Shown in pieces: positions 8,156-16,443 of a stretch of 27,654 nt of DNA. Positions within the stretch are counted from its first letter, which is position 1. Each line of letters starts with the position of its first letter. The notes below the pieces were generated by a model, which saw nothing but the letters and a program-made list of their open reading frames with translations, was not told the DNA's origin and made no database searches. A program made the translations under genes and the position numbers. The stretch covers positions 1-27,654 of the forward strand of contig CANCGX010000011.1 in NCBI GenBank assembly GCA_947377725.1, read 5' to 3'. This stretch comes from Actinomycetota bacterium. Lineage in GTDB: Bacteria > Actinomycetota > Actinomycetes > Nanopelagicales > Nanopelagicaceae.

Positions 8156-9320
8156 CGTCAGCGGCGCGAAGGTATTTTTTTCCAAATTCCATTGTCACTA
8201 AGCCACACAGAACGAAGAAAGAGAAAAGTCCGAAACAGAACGAAGGCGATATTTTCTCTGAGAGTATTCCTCCGATTGAGTTTCCAAACGCGCCAGCCGT
8301 TCCTTCAATCACCCACATCCAGCCCAATGCCGACGCAGCTGTACCCATGGGTCGCACAGCGTCCAAGACTTCAAAGTAGAAGACTTGTTGAGCGCCAACA
8401 AAAATACCTATGGCTCCTGCAACTACAAGCAAAGTCCAGTTAGGTTTTACCAAAGCCAAAGGAGCTGCTGCTAACACCCATAAGATGTAGTTTCTGCGAA
8501 ACGCGCGAAGAGGTGAAAGATGTTTTGCAATAATTCCAGCAAGTAGCGCTCCGACAATCATCAAACTTGAGTTCACAGCCAAAACTACGCCAGTGAATTT
8601 CGGCCTGTGATTCAAGGTATTGAAGGCGGGAAGTGCAATATTGAATAAACCTGAAGCCAGCCCAATGCAGATTCCCTCAATTGCCAAAACTCTTATTCCG
8701 GGGATTCTGAATAGGCGGGGACTATTTGGATGCTTTTCTTCTGGTTTCCAGGCGCTAATGGTTGATAGGGATGAAAGAGAGAGGCCACCAATGAGGAGCG
8801 CTGCAGCGCAGACGACTAGCGCAGAACCAGAATGAGAAGAAAGAGCTAAGGCGGTAACAACAACTGGACCAAGAATAGAACCGGCGTTCATGGCAGTTGA
8901 ATCGATTGCATAAGCGACGCGCAATGTCTCGGGAGGAACGATTGATTTCCACATTGGACGAACAGATAAATTGATGGGCGGCGCACTTGCACCCAAAGCA
9001 ACAGCAAAGACCATTAACCACAGACGACTATGTGACATGTTCACTACGATTATGAACAGTGCGTAAGAAGGAACGAAAAATCGAAGTGGCCATTTCATGC
9101 CAAAGCGATCTAGCAATGCGCCTCGATATCCAGTTGAGAGGGAGCCGGCAATGCCATTCGCGCCTGCCGCCAATCCAGCAGCAGCAATCGAGTGAGTTTC
9201 GTGATAAACCTTGAAATAGAGGCCAAGTCCAATCATTCCGTAAGCGAATCTGGCAGGGAACGAGGCGATTAAGAGCGATTTGGCGCCTGGAATTCGAAGG
9301 AATTCAAGATATTGACGCAT
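8130..9320 (-). CDS. MFS transporter, substrate unknown
   Basis: A 396-residue integral membrane protein of the major facilitator superfamily, with roughly eleven to twelve hydrophobic segments. GALLDRFGMKWPLR after the second helix corresponds to the MFS loop 2-3 motif (G-x-x-x-D-R-x-G). Direction and substrate cannot be read from the sequence; drug or metabolite efflux is common for this type. The C terminus is polar (AADVNVQPNPS) and its last 26 bp overlap the polA 3' end. The ATG lacks a Shine-Dalgarno and lies 6 nt after TAGGCT, so it is probably leaderless. It diverges from rpsA, with an inverted repeat between them. Confidence 0.82.
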   Translation of the reverse strand: MRQYLEFLRIPGAKSLLIASFPARFAYGMIGLGLYFKVYHETHSIAAAGLAAGANGIAGSLSTGYRGALLDRFGMKWPLRFFVPSYALFIIVVNMSHSRLWLMVFAVALGASAPPINLSVRPMWKSIVPPETLRVAYAIDSTAMNAGSILGPVVVTALALSSHSGSALVVCAAALLIGGLSLSSLSTISAWKPEEKHPNSPRLFRIPGIRVLAIEGICIGLASGLFNIALPAFNTLNHRPKFTGVVLAVNSSLMIVGALLAGIIAKHLSPLRAFRRNYILWVLAAAPLALVKPNWTLLVVAGAIGIFVGAQQVFYFEVLDAVRPMGTAASALGWMWVIEGTAGAFGNSIGGILSEKISPSFCFGLFSFFVLCGLVTMEFGKKYLRAADVNVQPNPS

Positions 9321-9326
9321 GCCGCG

Positions 9327-9332
9327 AGCCTA
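9327..9332 (-). promoter_or_regulatory. MFS gene -10 element, leaderless
   Basis: On the minus strand TAGGCT ends 6 nt before the ATG at 9320. The same hexamer at nearly the same distance precedes coaE. No convincing -35 is visible at 16-19 nt. The message would begin at the start codon. Confidence 0.5.
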
Positions 9333-9339
9333 TCGCGAA

Positions 9340-9358
9340 GGTCAAATACGTTTTGACC
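9340..9358. promoter_or_regulatory. Inverted repeat, possible operator between the MFS gene and rpsA
   Basis: GGTCAAA (9340-9346) and TTTGACC (9352-9358) are perfect 7-bp inverted arms around TACGT. The right arm contains the rpsA -35 TTGACC, and the left arm starts 7 bp beyond the MFS -10. A dimeric regulator bound here would touch both divergent promoters. No regulator gene is adjacent. Confidence 0.45.
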
Positions 9359-9382
9359 CTCGGCGCGCTCCGCAAGTACCCT
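9353..9382 (+). promoter_or_regulatory. Candidate rpsA promoter
   Basis: TTGACC (9353-9358), an 18-nt spacer and TACCCT (9377-9382) form a sigma70/HrdB-like promoter. The start would be near 9389, leaving a leader of roughly 85 nt before the TTG start. That leader contains the hairpin TGGTTC (9391-9396)/GAACCA (9402-9407). Confidence 0.5.
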
Positions 9383-9473
9383 TGGGGACTTGGTTCATAA
9401 GGAACCATCCTCTTCGGTCTCTGTATAGGAGATGGGGGAGTCACCTACTACACCTATCCACCTACGGAGCAAC

Positions 9474-10856
9474 TTGAGCACTCAGATCACAATCAACGAT
9501 GTCGGAACAGCAGAAGATTTTCTCGCGGCAATCGAAGGAACAATTAAGAATTTTAACGACGGAGACTTGGTCTCAGGAATTGTCGTACAAGTAGACCGCG
9601 AAGAAGTTCTTCTCGATATCGGCTACAAGACAGAGGGTGTAATCCCATCACGTGAACTTTCAATTCGCCACGACATCGATCCTTCAGAAATCGTAAAGCT
9701 CGGCGATCGCGTTGAAGCTCTTGTACTCCAGAAGGAAGATAAAGAAGGTCGCCTCATCCTCTCTAAGAAGCGCGCACAATACGAACGCGCATGGGGAGAA
9801 ATCGAAGGCAAGAAAGAACGCGACGAAGTTGTCACCGGTGTTGTTATTGAAGTTGTTAAGGGTGGTCTGATCGTTGACATTGGTCTACGTGGATTCCTAC
9901 CTGCATCTCTTGTGGAAATGCGTCGTGTTCGCGACTTGACTCCATATATCGGTAAGACTGTTGAAGCTCGCATCATCGAACTTGATAAGAACCGTAACAA
10001 CGTTGTTCTTTCACGTCGTGCATACCTAGAGCAGACTCAATCTGAGTCACGCACAACATTCCTTAACCAGCTCACCAAGGGCCAGGTCCGCACAGGAGTT
10101 GTTTCTTCTATCGTTAACTTTGGTGCATTCGTTGACCTCGGCGGCGTAGATGGTCTTGTTCACGTTTCAGAACTTTCTTGGAAGCACATTGATCATCCAA
10201 GTGAAGTTGTTGAAGTTGGCGATGAAGTAACCGTTGAAGTTCTCGAAGTTGATTTCGAGCGCGAGCGCGTTTCACTTTCACTCAAGGCAACTCAAGAAGA
10301 TCCATGGCAGGCATTTGCTCGCACACACACCATTAACCAAGTTGTTCCTGGTGAAGTAACAAAGCTCGTTCCATTCGGCGCATTTATTCGCGTATTCGAA
10401 GGTATCGAAGGCCTTGTTCACATTTCAGAGTTGGCTGAACGCCATGTTGAGATTCCAGAGCAGGTTGTTCAAGTTGGAGATTCACTATTCGTAAAGATCA
10501 TTGATATTGATCTGGAGCGTCGCCGTATCTCACTTTCCCTTAAGCAAGCTAACGAAGGCCACGAAGTTGAGGTCGAAGCATTCGATCCATCTCAATATGG
10601 AATGCCTGCTCGTTATGATGCTGAAGGTAACTTCATTTACCCAGAAGGATTCGATGCGGACTCTCAAGAGTGGCGCCCAGGATTCGAAACACAACGCGAA
10701 GAGTGGGAGCGTCAGTACGCTGAAGCTCAAGCTCGCTTCCTAGCTCACAAGAAGCAGAAAGATGAAGCTCGCGTTGCTAACGAAGCCGCTGAAAATGCGG
10801 ATCCTGTAGAGCACACTTCTGAAACTCCAGCAGTAGAAGAAACACCTGCTGAATAA
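9474..10856 (+). CDS. rpsA: 30S ribosomal protein S1
   Basis: RNA-binding ribosomal protein that helps mRNA bind the 30S subunit. From the TTG at 9474 it is 460 residues with four S1 (OB-fold) domains at about 29-99, 115-183, 200-270 and 286-356, the usual actinobacterial number, then a linker and a glutamate/alanine-rich acidic tail. Start choice: an in-frame ATG at 9432 would add 14 residues, but its GGAG touches the ATG with no spacer, whereas the TTG gives the family-like start STQITINDVGTAEDF with GGAG (9466-9469) 4 nt upstream. The start remains uncertain by these 14 codons. Codons are strongly biased (AAG for Lys), as expected for a ribosomal protein. It appears monocistronic, with its own promoter and terminator. 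Confidence 0.94.
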   Translation: MSTQITINDVGTAEDFLAAIEGTIKNFNDGDLVSGIVVQVDREEVLLDIGYKTEGVIPSRELSIRHDIDPSEIVKLGDRVEALVLQKEDKEGRLILSKKRAQYERAWGEIEGKKERDEVVTGVVIEVVKGGLIVDIGLRGFLPASLVEMRRVRDLTPYIGKTVEARIIELDKNRNNVVLSRRAYLEQTQSESRTTFLNQLTKGQVRTGVVSSIVNFGAFVDLGGVDGLVHVSELSWKHIDHPSEVVEVGDEVTVEVLEVDFERERVSLSLKATQEDPWQAFARTHTINQVVPGEVTKLVPFGAFIRVFEGIEGLVHISELAERHVEIPEQVVQVGDSLFVKIIDIDLERRRISLSLKQANEGHEVEVEAFDPSQYGMPARYDAEGNFIYPEGFDADSQEWRPGFETQREEWERQYAEAQARFLAHKKQKDEARVANEAAENADPVEHTSETPAVEETPAE

Positions 10857-10871
10857 GGAAAACCTAGCGTT

Positions 10872-10901
10872 AAAGGCCCTGACTAAAGTCGGGGCCTTTT
10901 T
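10872..10901 (+). terminator. Strong intrinsic terminator of rpsA
   Basis: AAAGGCCCTGAC (10872-10883) pairs with GTCGGGGCCTTT (10888-10899), a 12-pair GC-rich stem with one G-U pair and loop TAAA, running into TTTTTC. It separates rpsA from coaE. Confidence 0.92.
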
Positions 10902-10923
10902 CATTTCATAGGCCAGGAATAGA

Positions 10924-10929
10924 TAGGCT
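10924..10929 (+). promoter_or_regulatory. coaE -10 element, leaderless
   Basis: TAGGCT is followed by 6 nt and then the GTG start of coaE, matching the hexamer and spacing at the MFS gene. No Shine-Dalgarno and no clear -35 are seen. It would drive coaE and probably uvrB-uvrA-uvrC. Confidence 0.5.
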
Positions 10930-10935
10930 GTTACC

Positions 10936-11529
10936 GTGCTTCTCGTTGCTCTCACTGGTGGAATTGGGTCTGGCAAATCACTTGCTGGTCAATACTTTGC
11001 CGACCTCGGCGCCATTGTTGTTGATTCAGATCAACTTTCGCGCGATGTCGTAGAGCGCGGGACTCCTGGATTCGATGAAGTCCTGCTTCGTTTTGGCGAT
11101 GAAATCCTTACGAACGGAGAGATAGATCGCAAGAAGTTAGGCGCTATTGTCTTTGCAGATGAAGCGGCGCGCCTGGATTTGGAAGAGATTATTCATCCCC
11201 TTGTTCGCAGAGCTTTCGAGGAGATTCTTGAGAACGCAGATGAGAGCGATATCGTAATTAACCAGATTCCTTTGTTGGTTGAAACTTCTGGCGCAGATCG
11301 CTTTGATCGTGTCATCAGTGTGGTTTCACTTCTAGAGACACGCAAAGAAAGACTGAAACTACGCGGATTGCCTTCCTATGAAATAGAACGCCGAATTGCA
11401 GCGCAAGCCAGCGATGAAGAGCGCATCGAAATCTCAGATTACATTATTGAAAATGACGGCACAGAAGATGATTTACTTCGTGAAGTTGAAGTAACTTTTG
11501 AAGAGCTCCAGAGAGAAATCATCGAATGA
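10936..11529 (+). CDS. coaE: Dephospho-CoA kinase
   Basis: Catalyses the last step of coenzyme A synthesis, ATP-dependent phosphorylation of the 3'-hydroxyl of dephospho-CoA. The 197-residue product begins with the P-loop GGIGSGKS (residues 8-15), then DSDQLSRDVV and IVINQIPLLVE typical of the family. It is a single kinase domain; many high-GC actinobacterial versions, including the mycobacterial one, carry an extra C-terminal GrpB/UPF0157 domain that is absent here. The start is GTG, probably leaderless. The stop overlaps the uvrB ATG (ATGA), so coaE leads the uvr operon. In mycobacteria coaE also sits between rpsA and uvrB. Confidence 0.95.
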   Translation: MLLVALTGGIGSGKSLAGQYFADLGAIVVDSDQLSRDVVERGTPGFDEVLLRFGDEILTNGEIDRKKLGAIVFADEAARLDLEEIIHPLVRRAFEEILENADESDIVINQIPLLVETSGADRFDRVISVVSLLETRKERLKLRGLPSYEIERRIAAQASDEERIEISDYIIENDGTEDDLLREVEVTFEELQREIIE

Positions 11530-13595
11530 GGCCGATTTCTGAGTTACAGAGGACGGTCAATCCATTCAAAGTAATAAGCGACTACGTACCTTCGGGAGAC
11601 CAGCCGACTGCCATAGCGGATATGGCAAGGCGTATTGAGGCAGGCGAGAAAGATGTAGTGCTTCTAGGCGCAACAGGTACTGGTAAGTCTGCAACAACCG
11701 CGTGGCTGATAGAAAAATTGCAGCGACCAACTTTGGTTATGGCGCCGAACAAAACCTTGGCTGCCCAGCTTGCAAATGAATTTCGAGAGTTAATGCCAAA
11801 TAATGCTGTCGAGTATTTTGTTTCCTACTACGACTACTACCAACCCGAAGCATATGTCCCGCAATCAGATACTTTTATTGAGAAAGATTCCTCCGTCAAT
11901 GATGAGGTTGAGCGCTTAAGGCACTCGGCAACAAATTCGCTCTTGACCAGAAGAGATGTCATTGTCGTAGCAACCGTGTCGTGTATTTACGGCCTAGGAA
12001 CTCCTCAGGAGTACGTGGATCGGATGGTGCGACTGCGGGTGGGGGAGTCAATCGAACGAAACTCACTTCTTCGTAAATTTGTGGATATTCAATATAAACG
12101 AAATGACATGGCCTTTGAGAGGGGGACATTTCGCGTTCGTGGCGACACAATTGAAATTATTCCAATGTATGAAGAGCTCGCAGTCCGAATCGAAATGTTC
12201 GGAGATGAAATCGAGCGCATCACCACTTTGCATCCCCTGACGGGTGAAATTATTCGCGATGAAACAGAGATGTACATCTTCCCTGCGAGTCACTACGCCG
12301 CTGGTCCTGAAACAATGAAGCGCGCGATGGGTGGCATCGAAGCTGAGATGGAAGAGCGCGTTAAGCTTTTTGAAAAGCAAGGCAAACTTCTGGAAGCCCA
12401 AAGGCTTCGCATGCGCACAACTTTTGATCTAGAGATGATTCAACAGCTTGGTTTCTGCTCCGGAATTGAAAACTATTCTCGGCACATTGATGATCGAGAT
12501 CCGGGTTCGCCGCCGAACTGCCTTTTGGATTATTTTCCCGAGGATTTTCTCGTTGTTATAGATGAGTCCCACGTGACCGTGCCACAGATTGGTGCAATGC
12601 ATGAAGGTGATGCTGCGCGCAAGCGAACGCTTGTAGAACATGGGTTCCGCCTCCCAAGTGCGTTAGATAACCGCCCTTTGAGATTCGATGAATTTGAAGC
12701 GCGCAAGGGACAAACCGTTTATCTCTCTGCTACTCCTGGAAAATATGAGATGGCGAAAGTAGATAACGACGTTGTGGAACAAGTGATTCGTCCGACTGGG
12801 TTGGTTGACCCTCAGATTATCGTGAAGCCAATCAAGGGCCAGATTGATGACCTTGTAGAACAGATTAGAATTCGCACTGCAAAAAATGAACGCGTACTTG
12901 TAACGACGTTGACCAAGAAGATGTCGGAAGACTTAACGGAATATCTCGTTGGACTCGGTATCAAAGTTGAGTATCTCCATTCAGAAGTCGACACTCTTCG
13001 ACGTGTTGAGTTGCTCAGAGAACTGCGAATGGGCGAATTTGATGTCTTGATTGGAATCAATCTACTTCGAGAAGGTCTTGATCTTCCGGAAGTATCTCTT
13101 GTTGCAATCCTTGATGCAGATAAGCAAGGATTCTTGCGTTCGGCGACATCGTTGATTCAGACCATTGGACGTGCGGCTCGAAATGTCTCGGGCGAGGTGC
13201 ATATGTATGCCGATCAGATGACAGATGCAATGGTTAAAGCAATCGATGAGACCAATAGGCGTCGCGAGAAGCAAGTTGCTTATAACGTGGCCAATGGAAT
13301 CGATCCAACGCCGTTGCGGAAGAAGATTGCAGATATTACCGACCTCATCTCAAAGGAGATTGAAGACACAGAAGAGAGTTTGCCATGGGGCAAGAAAGGG
13401 ACCTTGTCAGCGGGAATTACCCCGCGGGATGTATCGTCGCTTCCTCGACAGGAACTTCGGGCTCTCATTGATTCCTTAACAGATCAGATGAAGAACGCGG
13501 CGGGAGATCTTCAATTTGAAGTCGCTGCACGTTTGAGAGATGAGATTAGAATTCTGAAAAAAGAGCTACGAAGTATGGAAGAGGCTGGGGTATGA
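11526..13595 (+). CDS. uvrB: UvrABC excision nuclease subunit B
   Basis: Damage-verifying helicase-like subunit of nucleotide excision repair, loaded by UvrA and then recruiting UvrC. The 689 residues are full length: Walker A GATGTGKS at 48-55, the beta-hairpin motif YYDYYQPEAYVPQSDTFIEKD starting near residue 100, helicase motifs DESHVT and QTIGRAARN, and a C-terminal UVR domain (about 648-682) for contact with UvrC. It overlaps coaE upstream and uvrA downstream by 4 bp each (ATGA), indicating coupled translation. I see no LexA-type GAAC-N4-GTTC site ahead of the operon (10857-10935). Confidence 0.97.
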   Translation: MRPISELQRTVNPFKVISDYVPSGDQPTAIADMARRIEAGEKDVVLLGATGTGKSATTAWLIEKLQRPTLVMAPNKTLAAQLANEFRELMPNNAVEYFVSYYDYYQPEAYVPQSDTFIEKDSSVNDEVERLRHSATNSLLTRRDVIVVATVSCIYGLGTPQEYVDRMVRLRVGESIERNSLLRKFVDIQYKRNDMAFERGTFRVRGDTIEIIPMYEELAVRIEMFGDEIERITTLHPLTGEIIRDETEMYIFPASHYAAGPETMKRAMGGIEAEMEERVKLFEKQGKLLEAQRLRMRTTFDLEMIQQLGFCSGIENYSRHIDDRDPGSPPNCLLDYFPEDFLVVIDESHVTVPQIGAMHEGDAARKRTLVEHGFRLPSALDNRPLRFDEFEARKGQTVYLSATPGKYEMAKVDNDVVEQVIRPTGLVDPQIIVKPIKGQIDDLVEQIRIRTAKNERVLVTTLTKKMSEDLTEYLVGLGIKVEYLHSEVDTLRRVELLRELRMGEFDVLIGINLLREGLDLPEVSLVAILDADKQGFLRSATSLIQTIGRAARNVSGEVHMYADQMTDAMVKAIDETNRRREKQVAYNVANGIDPTPLRKKIADITDLISKEIEDTEESLPWGKKGTLSAGITPRDVSSLPRQELRALIDSLTDQMKNAAGDLQFEVAARLRDEIRILKKELRSMEEAGV

Positions 13596-16429
13596 ATTCG
13601 GACCGCTTAGTTGTACGGGGTGCCCGCGAGCATAACCTCAAGAATGTCTCAATCGATCTACCTAGAAATTCACTCATCGTTTTTACGGGTTTATCTGGAT
13701 CAGGCAAATCATCTCTTGCTTTCGATACGATTTTTGCTGAAGGTCAACGTAGATACGTTGAATCTCTTTCGGCGTATGCTCGTCAATTTTTAGGACAGAT
13801 GGATAAGCCGGATGTTGATTTTATTGAAGGGCTATCTCCGGCTGTCTCTATTGACCAAAAATCAACGAATAGAAATCCGCGCTCTACCGTTGGAACAATT
13901 ACCGAGGTATACGACTACTTACGCTTGCTTTACGCTCGTGCTGGACGACCTCATTGTCCAAGTTGCGGAAAGCCAATCGCAAAACAGACGCCACAAAACA
14001 TTGTCGACCAGATTCTTGCACTCAAGGAAGGCGTTCGCTTCCAAGTTCTAGCTCCAGTTATTAGAGCTCGTAAGGGTGAGTTTGTTGATCTCTTCCGTGA
14101 ATTCACAACCCAGGGATATTCTCGAGCTCGCGTTGACGGAGTTGTTTATCCGCTCGCAGAAATTCCTAAACTCAAGAAGCAGGATAAGCACACGATTGAA
14201 GTGGTTATCGACCGACTTGCTGTCAAAGCTGATGCAAAAACGAGACTTACAGATTCGGTAGAGAACGCCCTCAAGTTAGCTAATGGGTTAGTCATATTGG
14301 ATTTTGTAGATTTAGATGAGAAGGATCCTGATAAGGAGAAGGTGTTCAGCGAGCACATGGCCTGTCATGATTGCGAGCTTTCTTTTGAAGAGATGGAACC
14401 TCGCTCATTTTCGTTTAATTCGCCATTCGGTGCCTGTCCAGAATGCACCGGAATCGGAACAAAGCTGGAAGTTGATCAAGAGCTCGTAATCCCAGATGAT
14501 TCAATATCGATTTACGAGGGCGCAATTGCGCCTTGGTCAGGCGGACAATCCTCAGATTATTTTGAGCGACTTCTTGAGGCGTTAGCAAAAGACATTACAT
14601 TCTCTCTTGATGTTCCCTGGAAAAAGATTTCTGCAAAAGCCCGTGAAGCCATTCTCAATGGTTATGAATATGAAATCAAGATGAAGTACAAAGGTCGGTA
14701 TGGAACCAAGAATTACACAACTGGTTTTGAAGGTGTAATTCCCTTTATTCATCGCAGACATTCAGAAACAGACAGTGATTACAGCCGTGAAAAATACGAG
14801 GCATACATGCGCGAGACTCCATGTCCCGCTTGCAAAGGTGCGCGACTAAAGCCAGAAGTGCTTGCTGTGACACTTGGCGGAAAGAATATTGCTCAGGTTT
14901 GTGAACTTTCGATTGGCCAATGCGCAGATTTCCTCAAAAAGATTTCTCTTAATGCGCGCGAGAAGAAGATTGCAGAACGCGTTCTGAAGGAAGTTCACGC
15001 CAGATTAGGATTCCTGCTCGATGTAGGTCTTGACTATCTTTCTTTAGAGCGGGGAGCAGTAACTCTCTCAGGTGGCGAAGCTCAAAGAATCCGCCTTGCA
15101 ACGCAAATTGGATCAGGATTAGTAGGCGTTCTCTACGTATTGGATGAACCAAGCATTGGGTTGCACCAAAGAGATAACCGACGATTAATCGACACCTTGA
15201 CTAGATTGCGCGATTTAGGCAATACATTGATTGTGGTCGAGCATGATGAAGACACAATTCGCACGGCCGACTGGATTGTCGATATTGGTCCAGGTGCTGG
15301 TGAACATGGTGGCAAGGTAGTCTCATCTGGAAGCTATGAAGATCTCATTGCTGCAAAAGATTCAATAACGGGTGCATACCTAGCCGGTCGCATGAAGATT
15401 GAAATGCCAGAGGTGCGACGACTTCAAATTAAAGGCAAGGAACTAGTTGTTAAGGATGCAAAAGAGAATAACCTCCAAAATATCTCCGTAACTTTCCCAC
15501 TTGGAAATTTCGTTGCGGTGACGGGAGTTAGCGGTTCTGGTAAATCAACTTTGGTAAATGACATCCTCTACACGGTATTGGCGAATAAACTTAACGGAGC
15601 TCGAATGGTTCCAGGACGACACAGATCAATTTCTGGTCTGGAGAATCTCGACAAAGTTGTGCATGTTGATCAATCGCCTATTGGACGTACTCCTCGTTCG
15701 AATCCTGCGACATACACTGGCGTTTTCGACAAAGTTCGAGCGCTATTCGCTGAAACGGCCGAGGCGAAAATTCGAGGATACCAACAGGGGCGTTTCTCGT
15801 TTAACGTCAAAGGTGGCCGATGCGAGAACTGTGCTGGAGATGGCACCATCACCATTGAAATGAACTTTCTGCCCGACGTGTACGTACCGTGCGAAGTCTG
15901 TCACGGGGCTCGTTACAACCGCGAAACTTTAGAAGTGCACTACAAAGGCAAAACAATTGCACAGGTATTGGATATGCCTATTGAGGAGGCTCATGGTTTC
16001 TTTGAATCAGTGCCTGCTATCGCTAGATACTTAAAAACGCTCAACGATGTGGGTCTTGGGTATGTTCGCCTTGGGCAATCGGCTCCAACCCTGTCTGGCG
16101 GCGAAGCTCAACGCGTTAAATTAGCTACAGAACTTCAACGTCGTTCTACAGGCAGAACAATCTATGTTCTGGATGAGCCAACAACAGGATTGCATTTTGA
16201 AGACGTACGCAAACTCTTGATTGTTCTTAATCGTCTCGTCGATTCTGGAAACACTGTCATCGTGATTGAACACAACTTAGATGTCATCAAGTGTGCCGAT
16301 TGGGTTATCGACATGGGTCCTGAAGGAGGATCGGGAGGCGGCTTGGTTATCGCAGAAGGTACGCCTGAACAGGTGGCAAAGAATAAGGCAAGCTTTACCG
16401 GCCAATACCTTGCGCCATTGCTCAAATAG
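13592..16429 (+). CDS. uvrA: UvrABC excision nuclease subunit A
   Basis: Damage-sensing dimeric ATPase of nucleotide excision repair. At 945 residues it contains two ABC modules: Walker A GLSGSGKS (33-40) with signature LSGGE (492-496), and Walker A GVSGSGKS (645-652) with signature LSGGE (834-838). Two zinc modules are intact: C258, C261, C282, C285 and C744, C747, C767, C770. The start ATG overlaps the uvrB stop, and uvrC follows after 14 nt. The adjacency of uvrB, uvrA and uvrC gives all three subunits from one message, which is tighter than in Streptomyces or Mycobacterium, where (from memory) many genes intervene. Confidence 0.97.
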   Translation: MNSDRLVVRGAREHNLKNVSIDLPRNSLIVFTGLSGSGKSSLAFDTIFAEGQRRYVESLSAYARQFLGQMDKPDVDFIEGLSPAVSIDQKSTNRNPRSTVGTITEVYDYLRLLYARAGRPHCPSCGKPIAKQTPQNIVDQILALKEGVRFQVLAPVIRARKGEFVDLFREFTTQGYSRARVDGVVYPLAEIPKLKKQDKHTIEVVIDRLAVKADAKTRLTDSVENALKLANGLVILDFVDLDEKDPDKEKVFSEHMACHDCELSFEEMEPRSFSFNSPFGACPECTGIGTKLEVDQELVIPDDSISIYEGAIAPWSGGQSSDYFERLLEALAKDITFSLDVPWKKISAKAREAILNGYEYEIKMKYKGRYGTKNYTTGFEGVIPFIHRRHSETDSDYSREKYEAYMRETPCPACKGARLKPEVLAVTLGGKNIAQVCELSIGQCADFLKKISLNAREKKIAERVLKEVHARLGFLLDVGLDYLSLERGAVTLSGGEAQRIRLATQIGSGLVGVLYVLDEPSIGLHQRDNRRLIDTLTRLRDLGNTLIVVEHDEDTIRTADWIVDIGPGAGEHGGKVVSSGSYEDLIAAKDSITGAYLAGRMKIEMPEVRRLQIKGKELVVKDAKENNLQNISVTFPLGNFVAVTGVSGSGKSTLVNDILYTVLANKLNGARMVPGRHRSISGLENLDKVVHVDQSPIGRTPRSNPATYTGVFDKVRALFAETAEAKIRGYQQGRFSFNVKGGRCENCAGDGTITIEMNFLPDVYVPCEVCHGARYNRETLEVHYKGKTIAQVLDMPIEEAHGFFESVPAIARYLKTLNDVGLGYVRLGQSAPTLSGGEAQRVKLATELQRRSTGRTIYVLDEPTTGLHFEDVRKLLIVLNRLVDSGNTVIVIEHNLDVIKCADWVIDMGPEGGSGGGLVIAEGTPEQVAKNKASFTGQYLAPLLK

Positions 16430-16442
16430 AGATTCAGAATCT
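16430..16442. repeat. 13-bp palindrome filling the uvrA-uvrC gap
   Basis: AGATTC-A-GAATCT occupies nearly the whole 14-nt space between the uvrA stop and the uvrC ATG. It is too short to be a terminator and has no T tract. It might be a small RNA hairpin affecting uvrC translation, or chance. Confidence 0.35.
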
Positions 16443-16443
16443 A

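Noticed and set aside
8142..8181. Possible polA terminator: T7 tract at 8175-8181.
   Set aside because: The nearest stem (GCTG/CAGC with a bulge) is weak and separated from the T tract by about 12 nt; the Ts are explained by AAA lysine codons of the MFS gene.
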